A DNA stretch of 64,000 bases from Diphasiastrum complanatum. Lineage: Eukaryota; Streptophyta; Lycopodiopsida; Lycopodiales; Lycopodiaceae. The notes below the pieces were generated by a model. The model was not told the DNA's origin. It did no database searches and worked only from the letters and a program-made list of their open reading frames with translations. The position numbers were made by a program, and so were the translations under genes. Below, in pieces: positions 36,601 through 52,000 of this stretch; position 1 is the stretch's first letter, and each line of letters starts with the position of its first letter. The stretch lies in NCBI GenBank assembly GCA_029204225.1, contig CM055096.1, forward strand, positions 41,553,305-41,617,304. Direction: 5' to 3'.

Positions 36601-36768
36601 GTAGAGTCCTCTAAAAAGAATTTGTTTCTTTACTTCTTAAAGAAAACTTTTTTTTAGGTGTAGAAGCTTGGGTAACGCAGAAACCTTGTGTCTTTGAAGA
36701 AATTATATGTAAGCATTCGCTCGTATGCTTGATAGCAAGACAAGGTGAATATAAACAAAGAAGAATCC

Positions 36769-36998
<230 letters not shown>

Positions 36999-37025
36999 CC
37001 ACCAACCAAACACGCAATCAGTGAA

Positions 37026-37059
37026 TCCCTTAGGGGCCAGCTAGCTCCCCCCTAAGGGA
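37026..37059. repeat. 11-bp inverted repeat, 12-nt loop
   Basis: TCCCTTAGGGG (37026-37036) and CCCCTAAGGGA (37049-37059) are perfect inverted repeats around CCAGCTAGCTCC. It lies 30 bp beyond the long GA array, between the array and the RT 3' end. It could be a transcription-end hairpin or a transposon scar. Confidence 0.85.
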
Positions 37060-37129
37060 AAGCTAACTGCCCACCAAGGAAGATTAAATATTTGTAGGCA
37101 AATCAAAAGATAGTTTAGGAAAATTCTTG

Positions 37130-39210
37130 CATGAGCAGTTTATCGATGATCAAACATAACTTGTCTTTCAAAAAACCATTTCTTTGAAACGCTACACATA
37201 AAGTCTTAACCTCTTTAAAAAACGTTTCTTGTTTATTACAACAATACATAGTTGCAATAACCTGGGAAACAATGATCTTAATGAATTATAAATTGGTCTA
37301 TTGGAGGCCAAATGTATGTATTGTAGACAATGAAAAGGCAAATCTCTTCTTTTGTCATATTTAGAAAGGGGTAACGCACCATTTATAGGGTCAAAAGCAA
37401 TGGTGATATTCAAAAAGTTTATCGTATTGTTGGTCGCTTCGCTTTCATCGATATCAAGATATTCTAACAGATAAATGGCAAATGGGTTATCTGGCGTTCT
37501 AAGCTGCATTTTGTCCAGGAATTTCCCGATAAGGGGGTTGTTGATATAGCATATGTCATCAATATATTTGAATGAATATTTGAAATCATCCATAAATTGG
37601 GTTTGCTTCAATTTTGCTAGCCTTTTGATAAACCGCATTTCAAAATATGAGAGATACTAGTTACACCATAATGGTGAGCAAAGGCAAACATGATCAGTTT
37701 ATTCATAACAGTCTTAAGACCATCCGGTCCATCCAAGGGTATATTTTTGTAGTATTTGGAGATGTCTGTATGCAGTAAATGTCCTTGGGTATATTGAGAT
37801 AGAAATGGACGGAGGAGTCACATTTAGAGAGTGCCTTAACTATGAAATTTTCCATGGTATTGCCAAAGTAAAGTTGTATCCCCATTTAGGTAGCTCTTGT
37901 ATGTTTTTGCCTTAAGGCCTGCTCCTTCCATGATGAAAGGATGCAACATACTAAGAACCCCTGTCAGGAATTTAGCGAGTCCAGAAAAATAGCACTCATG
38001 GGCGTTTGTGATCCATCTGAAAGAATTTTTATGAGCTTTGAAAGTGCATAAAAGATAGGGAAGTTCATTAGAATACATGAAATCGTCTGGTAGTAAATTT
38101 CCCATGGTAGCATTTATATGTTCTATAGAGTATTGAACATAATTGTTTGATTTGTCAGGAAAAGGTTCAAAGTCTTGACTATCAAGCCTTTCAATTGCAA
38201 GCTTTCTGACAAGATGAATACAAATAAAGCATGGATTATGTTGTGCTTTATCAATACCATTGACATATAGATATTTGATTAGCCATTGACGTTCATTATT
38301 GGCATCAATCTTTTTTTTGTAATGTTACGACATTCCCTTGAATCCATTTTCTTTCGTTTAAGAACTCAATAGCGGCAAGTCTACATATATCAGCATGTTT
38401 TAAAACTGTATCTTCGTCCGTCATTGCATAAACGGGTAAAAGTCTCATAAGCTTGATCCAACCATCATATAGTTCATTAGCAACACTGTATATGCATGTA
38501 TGTTTCAAAGTGATATGATTAAGACCTTTTTCTATGGATTTTTTGAGGTACTTACTTCTAATAATAGCAGTCCGTTGTAAGTACATGTTCACATTTTTCC
38601 GAAATAAAATTTTTGAAACGTTTCAAAAAAGAGCAAGAACATGAAGGTAGAAATTCAATATCAAAATTGCAAAAAACATCAAACGAAAAATACTAGTCAC
38701 TTTTGATGTTAGGCATGTATGACCAAGCAAACACAATATTATGAAAGGACTCGTGTATAAGGCCAAAGATCTGTAATAAAATGCAAGTGTAAAAGTGTCT
38801 CACATGAATGGTCTCAAACATCCTATTACAGTAGCGTAAATGTAAAAAGATCTTTGCCTTGTCCTTGCGCGTGCTGAGTTGAAGTCGATCCACCGCATTC
38901 CTAGTAAGAGTTCTTCTATCCAAATCCTCGTCATCCTATGCGCCAGTCAATCCCTATAAAAGTTCAGTCTTTTAACCGATAAGTCTTCTTTTGTACCACT
39001 GCCTTGTCCTTTCTTTCCTTTGTATCCTGTAAACTTCTTTCTTTTTCCCATATTCTGTCCAGAAACCACCGAACTTGGATTGTTTAGGTTTGGAAGAATT
39101 TTGGAGGGTGAAAAAACTTGGTCTTTTGAGGAGGCGTTCAATCTCTCTGATGTTTTCGGCATCTCCTAGGTTGGCAAGGAGTTTGGCAACCATTGAAAAT
39201 GGAGGCAAAG
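37130..39210 (-). pseudogene. Penelope-like reverse transcriptase, frameshifted
   Basis: Read on the minus strand, an N-terminal basic region (39208-38950) is followed by IFLHLRYCNRMFETIHVRHF (38860), a CSC then EHVLTTD block (38630-38585), KGLNHITLKHTCIYSVANEL, fingers ELPYLLCTFKAHKNSFRWIT (38065), motif A TDISKYYKNIPLDGPDGLK (37770-37715), and motif C YIDD (37566-37555) within FKYIDDICYINN. C-terminal blocks are NFLNITIAFDP, YDKRRDLPF and LASNRP. These fit the RYIDD-type Penelope-like RTs. There are stops near 38692 and 38568 and frameshifts near 38312 and 37840-37650; catalytic Asp residues remain. Confidence 0.72.
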
Positions 39211-39341
39211 CCCATTTAGAAGTTTTTTGAATTTGAAAAGAAACTCTTTTTTGGCGTAAACTTTTTTTTGTGTGTTTAGATGACTTAGCATTCGCTCGGC
39301 AAAGCGTAAATAACCCGACGGAATATCATTGAGTAAGATTC

Positions 39342-41370
<2,029 letters not shown>

Positions 41371-41379
41371 CGAATCAGC

Positions 41380-41562
41380 TCAAAGCCTTGCAACAAATCC
41401 AATAGGGACAAGCACATCGAAGTTGCTCATCATTTTGTGAGAGAAAAGGTGCAAGCAAAGGAGATCAAGTTGGAGCATGTGGATACTTTGGATTGTGTGG
41501 CTGACATTCTTACCAAACCATTATTGAAAGCTTCATTTGTTAAGTTTAGCTCAACCCTTTGA
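41380..41562 (+). pseudogene. Copia RNase H C-terminus
   Basis: The open frame ends with SNRDKHIEVAHHFVREKVQ, EIKLEHVDTLDCVADILTKP and a stop at 41560. This is the characteristic C-terminal end of Copia pol (KHI/E...HF.RE...DI.TK). The upstream part of the open frame (41257-41379) is not recognisable. No LTR was identified after it. Confidence 0.87.
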
Positions 41563-43889
41563 CTTATCAGTATTAAAATGTTAAAAATCTAGCACTTATA
41601 TCTATGCCACATGGCATCATGATGGATAGCCAAGTGTTCTCGACTCATGTACATAGTTAGGAGCAGATTATGTGAAATCAAATCACCATTCATGTCTGAA
41701 AATTATGATCATGCCAAGATTTGTGTTCCTAATTTATAGGGGATTCGATGGGGTCGGCCACCTCCAATGTAAGTCACCTTGACTCAAGGCATCATGTGGG
41801 TAATTTGCTTGATCTAAGGGATTGAATGCTAGGATTAGAGTCCACCCTATGGCACTTAGACTTTATCTAAGATCTGAGCTCATTAGATATGGATTTGGAT
41901 CTCATTTGTATATACACTTTTGAGATAATTTGATGATGGTTCACGTGGAATACATGCTTGATTAATGTGACGTTTTTTGTGTCTATTGAATAGACCTGAA
42001 CCTGATAACAGTATCGTACATTCCACATGTGTGACAGGCCATGAGGATCAGTAGATGCTAATTTGCTTGTGGTGTTCAAAGGCAATTGCCAAATTAGATG
42101 CAAAATAGGTAGAATTGAAGGCTGAATCTCTATCTTTTCAATCTAAGTGCAATCCTTGATGTTTGATCATAGATTAGAGAACCAAATGAGGTTTATAACA
42201 ACTCTACATCCATGTAAAATATAGTATGAAGAATTTTTTTCCACACATGGCAACTTTCCAAAAAGGTTTTCGTAAATATAGCCATGCATGGCAAAGTCAT
42301 GGGCAAAAATTTTCAAGGGCATGACAACTAATAAAAACTTTGTGTAGCAGTCCCACACGTGACAGAGGCATGACAAAATTTTCTTTGTTTTTTCATTTCA
42401 ATCTAAAAAAATTTATCGGGTGGCATTGTCACACGATTTTTTTTGGTGGGATTGTCGAAAACAATTTGGCATAGATGTGACACACCTGGTATAATCACAC
42501 GATAAGAAAATGGCTAGGTCCTAAGAAATCATGGCTAAGTCCTAGGCTTGTGCGGTAACATCACATGGCAAAGTGCCAACTCCAAGGTATGTAGTAATGA
42601 CCATATTCCTGCCCCCTATGCTGCATGTTCACAATGAACATCTCTAAACTCTACATGGGACCACATTCTTGTGGCTCGTTCTTGGAGCAGGCCCATATTT
42701 GCCTTGCTCCCAACCGTCGATACATAGCACATAAAGTTTACATTTATCCAAGGAGGCCAATTAAAAGTGAGTAGCTTTACCCTTCAAATTAAAGGGTTAT
42801 TCTTTTTTAACTTTCACCTATGTTTCAAAGTGACTTTTGTGTGATTATATAAAATGCAATAATATGACATTTCTAAACATGATATTATTCTATTTATAAG
42901 AAAAATTTGGGCACTAAGTTTCTATAAAATTTGACTTTTCAATTAACTTTCAAACATAAAAGTACTTTTGAAGTGTGCTTTTCAATCCATATTTTTTTAG
43001 ATATTGGGCCTTTGACATGCAATACACTTGCAATTGGCAATTTGCTACACATTGGGCCTTTTTTTAAATGGCAAAAAGGCATTGGCCCCGTGCTGCAATT
43101 GCCAAAAGCTTAAATTGTCCACGTAGTGGGGTGTATGGATAGAGTTGTTGACTGCCACCAGAGAGGTGTAGGCTCAAATCTTGACCATTGTGTAGTGACA
43201 TCTAAGGAGCTTAGCTTCGTTAATGGCATTGCCGAGTTGTATATGTTGTATATAACGACCACTAGTTGCTTAACATGAATACAAAAAAAAAAAAAAAAAA
43301 ACTTAAATTACTCTTGGTTGATGCTTATTGGCAATGTTTTAGAATTATTAGTCTTTGGAGTATATGGCTAGACATAAATATTAGGAAATTTGGGAATGAT
43401 GATTTTGGCATCTCCCCATTACTTATTTCCAAGGAAGCTGAGAAACTTTATCAGATTTAAGTTTTTTTTCCTTCTTCATGTACTTTGTATAAAGTCATTA
43501 GGTGTAAGATTTTTTTACTTCTTCATGTACTTTGTATAAAGTCATTAATCTACATTAATTTTTTAGAGAAAAAAAAGAGAGAGCTTAAATTATCACTAAG
43601 TCAAAGCATCACATGATGATTGCAATATATGTATATGTGTGTATATTATATATCCCATGAATAGTCGTGACTCGTAACCATACTAAATTCATGGATCGTG
43701 GAAGTGGTCGCAGCAGCAACATATATATATATGATATATGTATGTGATTTTTATGTAACAATAGTAATGAGAAAAGCCCCAGCCGCCTCATCCAGTCCAT
43801 ATTTGTGTAATATTATTATTCTATAATATTGTCATTGAATTCCTGCTGCATAATTCTTTTATTCAATACGTCTAAGCTACGATGCCCAT

Positions 43890-43893
<4 letters not shown>
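41563..43893. other. No recognised gene; PDC upstream region
   Basis: AT-rich DNA with short unsupported open frames. It contains a weak tRNA-like promoter motif (43130-43185), an 18-A run (43285-43302) that could be the tail of a SINE, and a tandem duplication of TTCTTCATGTACTTTGTATA plus neighbours at 43473-43547. A TATATATATGATATATG stretch lies near 43722. Confidence 0.5.

Positions 43894-43936
<43 letters not shown>
43894..43936 (+). promoter_or_regulatory. (CT)n tract upstream of PDC, possible promoter element
   Basis: A 43-bp CT array about 200 bp before the PDC start codon. CT/GA tracts near transcription starts are common in plant promoters and 5' UTRs, so this may have a regulatory role; no TATA box at a convincing distance could be fixed. 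It could equally be a neutral microsatellite. Confidence 0.35.
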
Positions 43937-43940
<4 letters not shown>

Positions 43941-44132
43941 GACATTGATGTGGCAGGGAGGGAGGCAGAGCATGACAAAGTCAATTCTGGACAAAGCAAA
44001 TTATACTACGAAGAAGAAGAATAAGAAGAAGAAGTAATGTTGATGAGTCTGTGATTAGTGGTCGTCTTCTTGTCTGTGAAGTTGTTGTTTTTGTTGTTGA
44101 ATTATTTTCCTGATCAATTGAGCTGTACAGAG

Positions 44133-44573
44133 ATGGCAAAATCAAGGAATGGTGGTAGTTTCGCAAGCCATGAATCGACTCTGGGGAGGCATTTAGCACG
44201 GCGTCTGGTGGAGATAGGGGTGAGTGATGTGTTTGCGGTGCCAGGAGATTTCAATCTGGTTTTATTGGATCAAATTTTGGCGGAACCTGGGCTGCGGCTC
44301 ATCGGCTGCTGCAACGAGCTTAATGCAGGCTATGCTGCCGATGGCTACGCACGATCTCGTGGTGTTGGAGCGGTTGCTGTGACATTTACGGTTGGAGGTT
44401 TGAGTGTGTTGAATGCCATCGCTGGAGCTTACAGCGAGAATTTGCCTGTTATATGCATTGCCGGAGGACCCAACTCAAATGATTATGGGACTAATCGTAT
44501 TCTCCATCATACAATCGGCTTGCCAGATTTCAGTCAAGAGCTTAGATGCTTTCAAACTGTCACCTGTGCTCAG
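44133..44573 (+). CDS. PDC: PDC exon 1 (residues 1-147)
   Basis: Begins with a 15-residue variable tail, then [19 protein letters not shown] and [10 protein letters not shown]. It carries the catalytic Glu62 and the HH pair in [13 protein letters not shown]. It ends after CAG with the donor GTACGT, phase 0. Confidence 0.95.
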
Positions 44574-45938
44574 GTACGTACCTGGCTTCAATTCACTTGG
44601 GAATCATGATTCATGAATGGCTATTTTTGGCTTTCTTTAATATCTTTTGACTAGCAATCATGGCACTCAATTTTCTTCACGAAGATTGCTATATAGTTTG
44701 CTGAGGAATTCCAACCATTGCAAATGACATCAGATTTTCCATTGCATTATTCCACGGACACATACGTGTTCATCTTCTGGTTTTTTTACATGAGGCACAT
44801 TTCTATAACTCTTCTATTCTTCTGCCTAACGGGGCACAATTGTGTTAGTACATCAGCTTACGTCTTGAAGTATGCTTACACGCCTGCAATCTGTCACAAT
44901 AATTGAGGCTTTTTTGGGGGGAATGCAATTTCTGGTGACTTGTCCACCAATTAAATTTAAGGTGAGCCCGTTAATGAATGAAACTTGAACCTAGTGGAAA
45001 GGTAATTAGAGCATGTCCCCATGGAACGGAGATTCCTATGCAGACCCCATTCGCTATTCCTGTCAACAGCAGATTCAGAGGGTGGGTTGAAGGGCCTTTG
45101 AAGCCACTACTCACACCTGAGAAGTGTCATGGAGCATCCACCATGGAGCATCCACGTAATCTTCTGGTGGCTATACCGCCACGTGGGGAGCGTATCCTCC
45201 AATGTGACAAGGCTAGTGCCAAAAAGTACTTGAAGTTTCCACAGGGACACAAACTATGGATGGATGGAAGGAAAAAGTAGCTTTTTCCTGTCCATGGGGA
45301 CTAGCTCTTCAAAAATCCTTTCTAAGGATGGCTAGGATCACATTTTTGCAATGCTGAAATTTTTTTATGGGTCAAACTACTGGCCTACCCTTATAAACTT
45401 TAAACAGTTGAACCTAGTGAAAAAGGCATAAAAAAAATCGTTTTCCAATCATAAAGGAAAGTCCTACCAATCACACTGTTATTTTGCAGGTCGAGAATTG
45501 ATTTGTTGCGTGAAGTCATCATCGAGTTTCAAGTTGGGGAACTTCTAAGATGGGGATCTTATTCCACTTCAAAATATTGAGATACAAGAAATCACTAGAT
45601 TAAAATTTAGTTAGGTTGACTCTAGCACATCTAAACTTAGACTCTGAGAGATTGAACTAACTCTTGTTTACTCAGTTATCAACAGCGTGAAAAGTGGAAT
45701 AGACATAAACCATAGTACTAGTTGTTGGAATCCTCTTCATGAGTTGTTGTCCTTTCAATCTTAGCTGCTTAAGGTCATCATCACCTTGCAATTGAAAAGC
45801 TACTTTTTTTTCCAAGTGATCTTCTTCACTATTTGTTGTGAAAGAGATTGTTTAATAAGGACACTTGCTTGAATAGATAGTATGTTGTTGCCCAATATAC
45901 GTAGGGATATCACTCACTAGCCAACAATGCCAAAAAGA

Positions 45939-46009
<71 letters not shown>

Positions 46010-49000
46010 TTGGTGAACAGATGCCTTGCAGCCATCTGTTCACCAATGGAAACTGATGGCTGCAAGGCAAGTAGATTGAAATGAGTCCATAACTTCATCT
46101 ATCTAATAACGTTATCTAGGGCTCACTTGGTTAGCTTGGCATCCAAAGTTTCTTTGGTCCCAGGTTCAAGCCCCACTTGGAAACCAAGATGCATAACTCC
46201 GTCTATTTGATAGTGTCTGAAAAGTTTCTTGGTCATCTAACTAGGCTTACAGAGTGGGAGTTAAATTCTGTCCTCATACTCTGGTTTAAAAAAGATGAGG
46301 TTATAGAAACCCATGTTTGCTGTGGGACAAGAATGTTGCAAAGAGATGAACTCTCATGCTCTTAAAATTTTTTCTATAATTTGCTCATGATCAATCAAGT
46401 GCTTCAATACAGTCAGCAAAATATACTGCTTATTTTGCTCTCTCCAATGGGACATATCCCCTTTTTCTATTTTCAAATCTATCCTGCATTGCTCTTTTGG
46501 TTTCCATTTCCAGTTCCATCCCTGTTCTGATCCACATGTTTTCACTCTTTTGAAATTTACCACTCTCAGCCTCTGTTATGCTATGTATGCCTGAATTTGA
46601 AATTGCAGATCATTTTTTTTAACTCTTGGAATTATAGCCTTCTCTGGAGATCATGTATATTTTTCTTCAGACATACTCTTCACATACATCAAGACTAGAC
46701 TTAGATCCTTAACAAAGAACCCACCTCAAATTGCATTTTCCTCTAATAAAAACCTTGTTGACTTTGTCTTTCTCTGAGGAGCTTAGATTTAGTTGGACTG
46801 CCTTAGAGGCTTTGCAGGTAGGACACACTAATGATTCTACTGGTTGAACTGCTTGCTAAGCATTTTTGTTTCATTTCCAGTTTTTATGTAGCTGCTATAT
46901 GTTCGTCAGAAGCTCATATATCTTGAGCTTCAAGAATATTATGTTCTGAGTGTGGTTCTATGTTGTTTGGTTTTCTTTAATTTGGTATTATAGATCTGGT
47001 AAGCCTCGTTGTGGCTATCATCGAGGACTGCCATATATGGGAAGTTTTTTGCAAGGGATTAGGAAAAGATTAGGACACATGAATCAAAAGGCAAGTAGTC
47101 TTGCCCATTTGAAAGGTGGAGAAGCCCTTGGCAGTATTGCACCTAAGAGACGTGTTTATATTCTATACAAGTAAAGTCCAAGTTAACATTTGCATTGATT
47201 TTGCGGGTGTAAAATTATTGAAAATATATGAACTAAGTATAAAACAGAATAACCATTTAAAAGATTTCAGGACTTAGCAATTCAAGACATTGAATTCCAG
47301 CAGCATTCCAAAATTCTTCATGAATCAATTATCATGCACTCTACCCACCTAGATGGTAGAGATGGGCTGCATTATTCTTGCAGGGGTGAAAGCAAATCTG
47401 TGACTTGTCTGCCTGCATTAACAAGACCTTTTAAGATTGTCCAACTGTTAAGTTTTAAAATTTGCAAGGTGCCAATCATAAAAGGTCAGCGTGCTGCTTG
47501 AACTTCAAAATATATATAGATATACTAATCGATTACAATGAGCGCCTTCTTATTTTGTATGTTCATATGTGTGCCCGAGTGGAATGAAACTCTAGATTTT
47601 GAGGTGCAGAAGGAAGCATCAACCAGCATTTTTATTTTTCAAGCAGCTGGCTACATAAAACTAATTGCAGCCTGACTTGTAGATAGATGTTCATATGTTT
47701 GAAATACATGCATGTTGACTCTTTGATTTTCAACTTAGAAATAGCTTCTGGAAACAGGTTGTGGTGCAAAATTTGGATGATGCACATGCCTTGATAGATG
47801 GTGCAATTTCAACTGCACTTCGAGAAAGCAAACCTGTCTATATTAGTATCAGTTGCAACTTGCCAGGCCTTTCTCATCCTCAGTTCAGTAGGGAACCCAT
47901 ACCTTACAGCATCTCTAAAAGGTATATATTCTTCTTTTTCTGTATGATCTGGTAATTAATAAACTCCTCTAATAATTGCTGCTTTTGTGCGTTGATAGTG
48001 ATAAAGAGCAGAAATTTATCAGCAGATTGTTCTTTTATTTTCAGGTTAAGCAATCAAGAATCGTTAGAAGCAGCTGTTGAAGCAGCAGCAACATTCTTAA
48101 ACAAGGCAGTGAAGCCTGTTTTGGTTGGAGGGCCCCAACTTCGCGTGGCAAAAGCAGCTTCTGCATTCACACAATTGATGGATGCATGTGGGTATCCTGT
48201 GGCTGTTATGCCTTCTGCCAAAGGACAGGTTCCAGAAACACATGCCCATTTTATTGGAACCTATTGGGGTGCTACCAGCTCCCCATTTTGTTGTGAGATT
48301 GTGGAGTCAGCTGACGCTTACCTATTTGCCGGCCCCATTTTTAATGATTACAGCTCGGTTGGCTATTCGTTGTTGATTAAAAAGGAGAAAGCTGTACTAC
48401 TAGAACCTTATAGAGTGACTATTGGCAATGGACCTGCTTTTGGCGGTGTTCTTATGAAGGACTTTTTAGAAGCTCTTTCCAAGAAGGTGAAGCTCAACAC
48501 AACAGCGTATGACAACTTTCTTCGCATGTATGTTCCTCCTGGACAGATCGTGGCAAACCCTGAGAGTGTAGCTCCACTAACTGTCAACGTCCTTTTTAAG
48601 CACATTCAGGTGATTAATTACCATTCTTAGCCCCTATCATTTCTTCAATTATCTTTTAGAATAAGGTTTTCATCATGTATATATAATGTTTGATGTGTAT
48701 GGGGTACTTTTTCAAATTTTCATGTGCAGGACATGCTAACAAGCACCACAGCTGTTCTAGCAGAGACAGGAGACTCTTGGTTCAACTGCCAAAAATTAAA
48801 ACTACCGGAAGGTTGCGGGTATTCATCCAATTCTATGGAATATCTTTCTGTTTTAGTTCTTCTTTGAAAAATTGTCTGTCCTTGGTTCTCTTACTTAAGA
48901 TTGTCCTTTCTCAGCCAGCCTGATTCACAGGATATTTGACTGAAACTTCTATTGGTATTATTTTTCTTTTTCCATGTTAATATTTTTCCCATGTATCATC

Positions 49001-52000
49001 AGCCTTGCAAGTTACGGAATGCCTAATTTCAGTTGTTAATAATACAAACTTAATTTATTCATCAATCATGCATGCTCTCTGCTTTTTAAATTGCTGGTTT
49101 ATCTGCGTGAGTAGTATCTTAATCACAATGATTTCTGTATAAACCAAGATGTCCTAAACTGGTTTCACTATTTTCAGCATGCTCTCAACTATAGTATCTT
49201 CTCAGAAACATCTTCGTTATATCCATAAAGATGCTGATGATTGATGGGATTCATGTTATTTGTCCTTTTACATCTTATAGATATGAATTTCAAATGCAAT
49301 ATGGCTCAATAGGATGGGCAGTGGGTGCACTTTTAGGATATGCCCAAGCTACTGAAAAGCGTGTCATTGCCTGCATTGGAGATGGAAGCTTTCAGGTATG
49401 TAAGCAGATATTGTTGTTAGGTTCACCAATCGTTATCTAAGCAAATGGGGTTACTGTTCTAAATAACAGAAAAGGCATTGTTTGTATATTTAAAAAGGGA
49501 AAATGGCATCCCTGCAGAGTCTGTGATGAATCCTAAGCAGCTATGCATAAAGAACAGACTAAGGAACCGTTCCCGAGGAATGCTTTGTTTAAAATTCTAA
49601 ATTTAAAATTTTTTAAACATAAAAAAATTTCTTGCATTATCATGCTAAAAATTGAAATGCATCATACTGAGGGGTTTGAGTGCACTAAAACTTGGTCTTA
49701 AAAAAGGGCTTCACAAAAATAGCTACGTAAGGAACGGTTAGGTTTACTTTAGGAACTTATGTTAGGTTTACTTTAGGAACTTATGAGCTCGGGAACAAGG
49801 AACGAGAACATAAACCCTTTCTTATGAACAAACTTAGGAATGCTGGGAGATGGTGGAATCTCCTCGGTGCGTGCACTGCGTGGATCGCAATGGATCACGT
49901 AGGCGAACACAATAGAATTAGTTTGCGCTGCGGAAGCGGAAGAGCAGATAGTCAGACAAAGCAATTTAGAAAGTCAAACAAATAACGAAATAGCAAAGCA
50001 TATAACATTGTCTCAGATCTGAACACAACAACAAGACAATAGTCAATTCAGATTGATGTGTATGAAAATACAAGGCAGATTGATGCTATGACTACAAGAC
50101 GATTGCGGGCGAAACCGCGTGCTCAAGAAGCTAACTCCCTCTGTAAAAGCTATGAGCTTATTTCTGACAATCAGTCTGAAAACAAGAATCAATGCGTGAA
50201 AGCATCTACAGTGTCTGTCTCCAATGGCATGTCTTGTGTTCCATATTAGATGTTCTATTGATCATTATCTATATACAATCTACATTAGTGCAGATGTATG
50301 TACAAGAAAGGGAATAGAGCTGTTGCACAGTCTTGGGTAGATCGTGGTGGCTGCTGTCATTGTCCAAGTGGTTGCACATTACAGGAAGTGGGCGTGAGGA
50401 GCCTTCGACTATCCGGAGTCTAACATGTCGTTGCTGATAGTCGATGAGGTTGATGAAGTTGACTAATCTTGATGGTCGGTTAAGTCGACAAGTCGAACTT
50501 TCTTGACAAGTTGGTTGCCACTCTGATGCCTGTCTTTAGAATAGAGTATTTCTGCAGACGGTGCAACAATGCATGTGAAACTGTAGCAATATGAATAAAA
50601 CTAGATTAACATGAGATTTAGGAGAGTAGAGGAATAAATCCAACACCCCCCCTTAATTTGGATCCGCGAGTACCTTGATCTTCAGACTAAGCGATGCACA
50701 AAAATTGTTGTGTGAATCAATGCTCAATGCCTTGGTAAATACCTCTGCAATCATGTTTTGCGTTCGACAGTACGTTAAGCTTATCTCTCTGTTGAGAACT
50801 TTACTCCTGACATAGTGATATCGAATCTCAGTGTTCTTACTCCTAGAGTGAAATCTAGGGTTGGCCGATAAGGCAATAGCACTCTGATTATCACAGAACA
50901 TAATTGTTGGAGTGTATTGATACAACTGACAGTAAATTTCTCAACCAAATTGCTTCTTTAATGGCTTCAGAAACAACAATGTACTCTGCTTTTATGGAAG
51001 AAAGAGCAATAGATGTTTGCTTACGACTGTTCCAAGAGATAGGACCGTTGTTGAAGAAGAATGTAAATCCAGATGTGGATCTACGAGTATCTACATCCCC
51101 TCCCCAACTCGTCTTTGAATATCCACTGAGCCGATGGAGATTGTCGTTGTTGACTTCTCCATAGCAGATGCACAGCTCCGTTGTAGCTCGAATGTACCTC
51201 ATGACTCTTATGAGAGCCTTCCAATGGGTGATGCCAGGACTAGCCATGAATTGGCTTAGTGAGTTGATTGCAAAAGTGATGTCAGATCTTGTGCAGACCA
51301 TTGCATACATGAGAGATTCGAGTACCGATTGATAAGGGTACTCTCTAATTCGCTCCTTTTCCTGCTTGGTCTAAGGACATTGGTCCTTCGACAAACGCAG
51401 GCCTGGATCCATCGGTGAGCGCGCTTCTTTGCAATTGATCAAATTATATCCGATAAGGGTATTATGAAGATACCTTTGCTGAGTGATGTAAATTAGCCGT
51501 CTCGCTCTGTCTGGATGGATTTGAATTCCTAGACAGTAGTGAGCTTCACCCAGATCGATCATGTCGAATTCGGACGATAGCATCTATTTGGCATCATTCA
51601 CTTGATCGGTACTTATGCTGAAAAGCAACGTGTCGTTGACATACAAGGTGATGATAATGAAGGAATGTTGCACTGATTTGAAATAAACATTTGAATCAGC
51701 AGTGCTTGGTTGGAAACCATGTTGAATGTTGAATGTGTTAATCCTCTAAAACCAAGCTCTTGTTGATTGCTTCAAGCCATAAAGTGCGTTATGGAGTTTG
51801 CAAACATGATCTTCCATACCTTCGGGAACGCATCCCTCGGGCTGTACCATGTAGATAGCAAAGGTTCACATGGAACTTTGCTCTTGCCTTTGAAGTCGAT
51901 GAACTGATCCTCGATAAAGACAGTATCCCTACTGAATAAAATCTGCTGGGTATCGGGGTCGTACAGCTTGTAAGTGTTGTTAAAAGAAGTGTAACCAACA

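Larger units (their letters stand above)
44574..47757 (+). other. PDC: PDC intron 1 (3,184 bp)
   Basis: GT...AG intron holding an LTR-like scrap (45816-45910), a (TG)n(AG)n array, overlapping hairpins (46010-46069) and a tRNA-derived SINE-like head (46118-46190). The open frames inside it (44978-45280, 46950-47174) have no recognised motif and are probably chance. Confidence 0.9.

Noticed and set aside
44058-44132. Upstream in-frame ATG that would extend PDC by 25 residues
   Set aside because: The extension is hydrophobic and unlike PDC N-termini, which are cytosolic; the ATG at 44133 fits better, though the upstream start cannot be excluded from sequence alone.
44978-45280. 100-codon open frame in PDC intron 1
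   Set aside because: No family motif, inside a GT-AG intron of an otherwise well-defined gene; probably chance.
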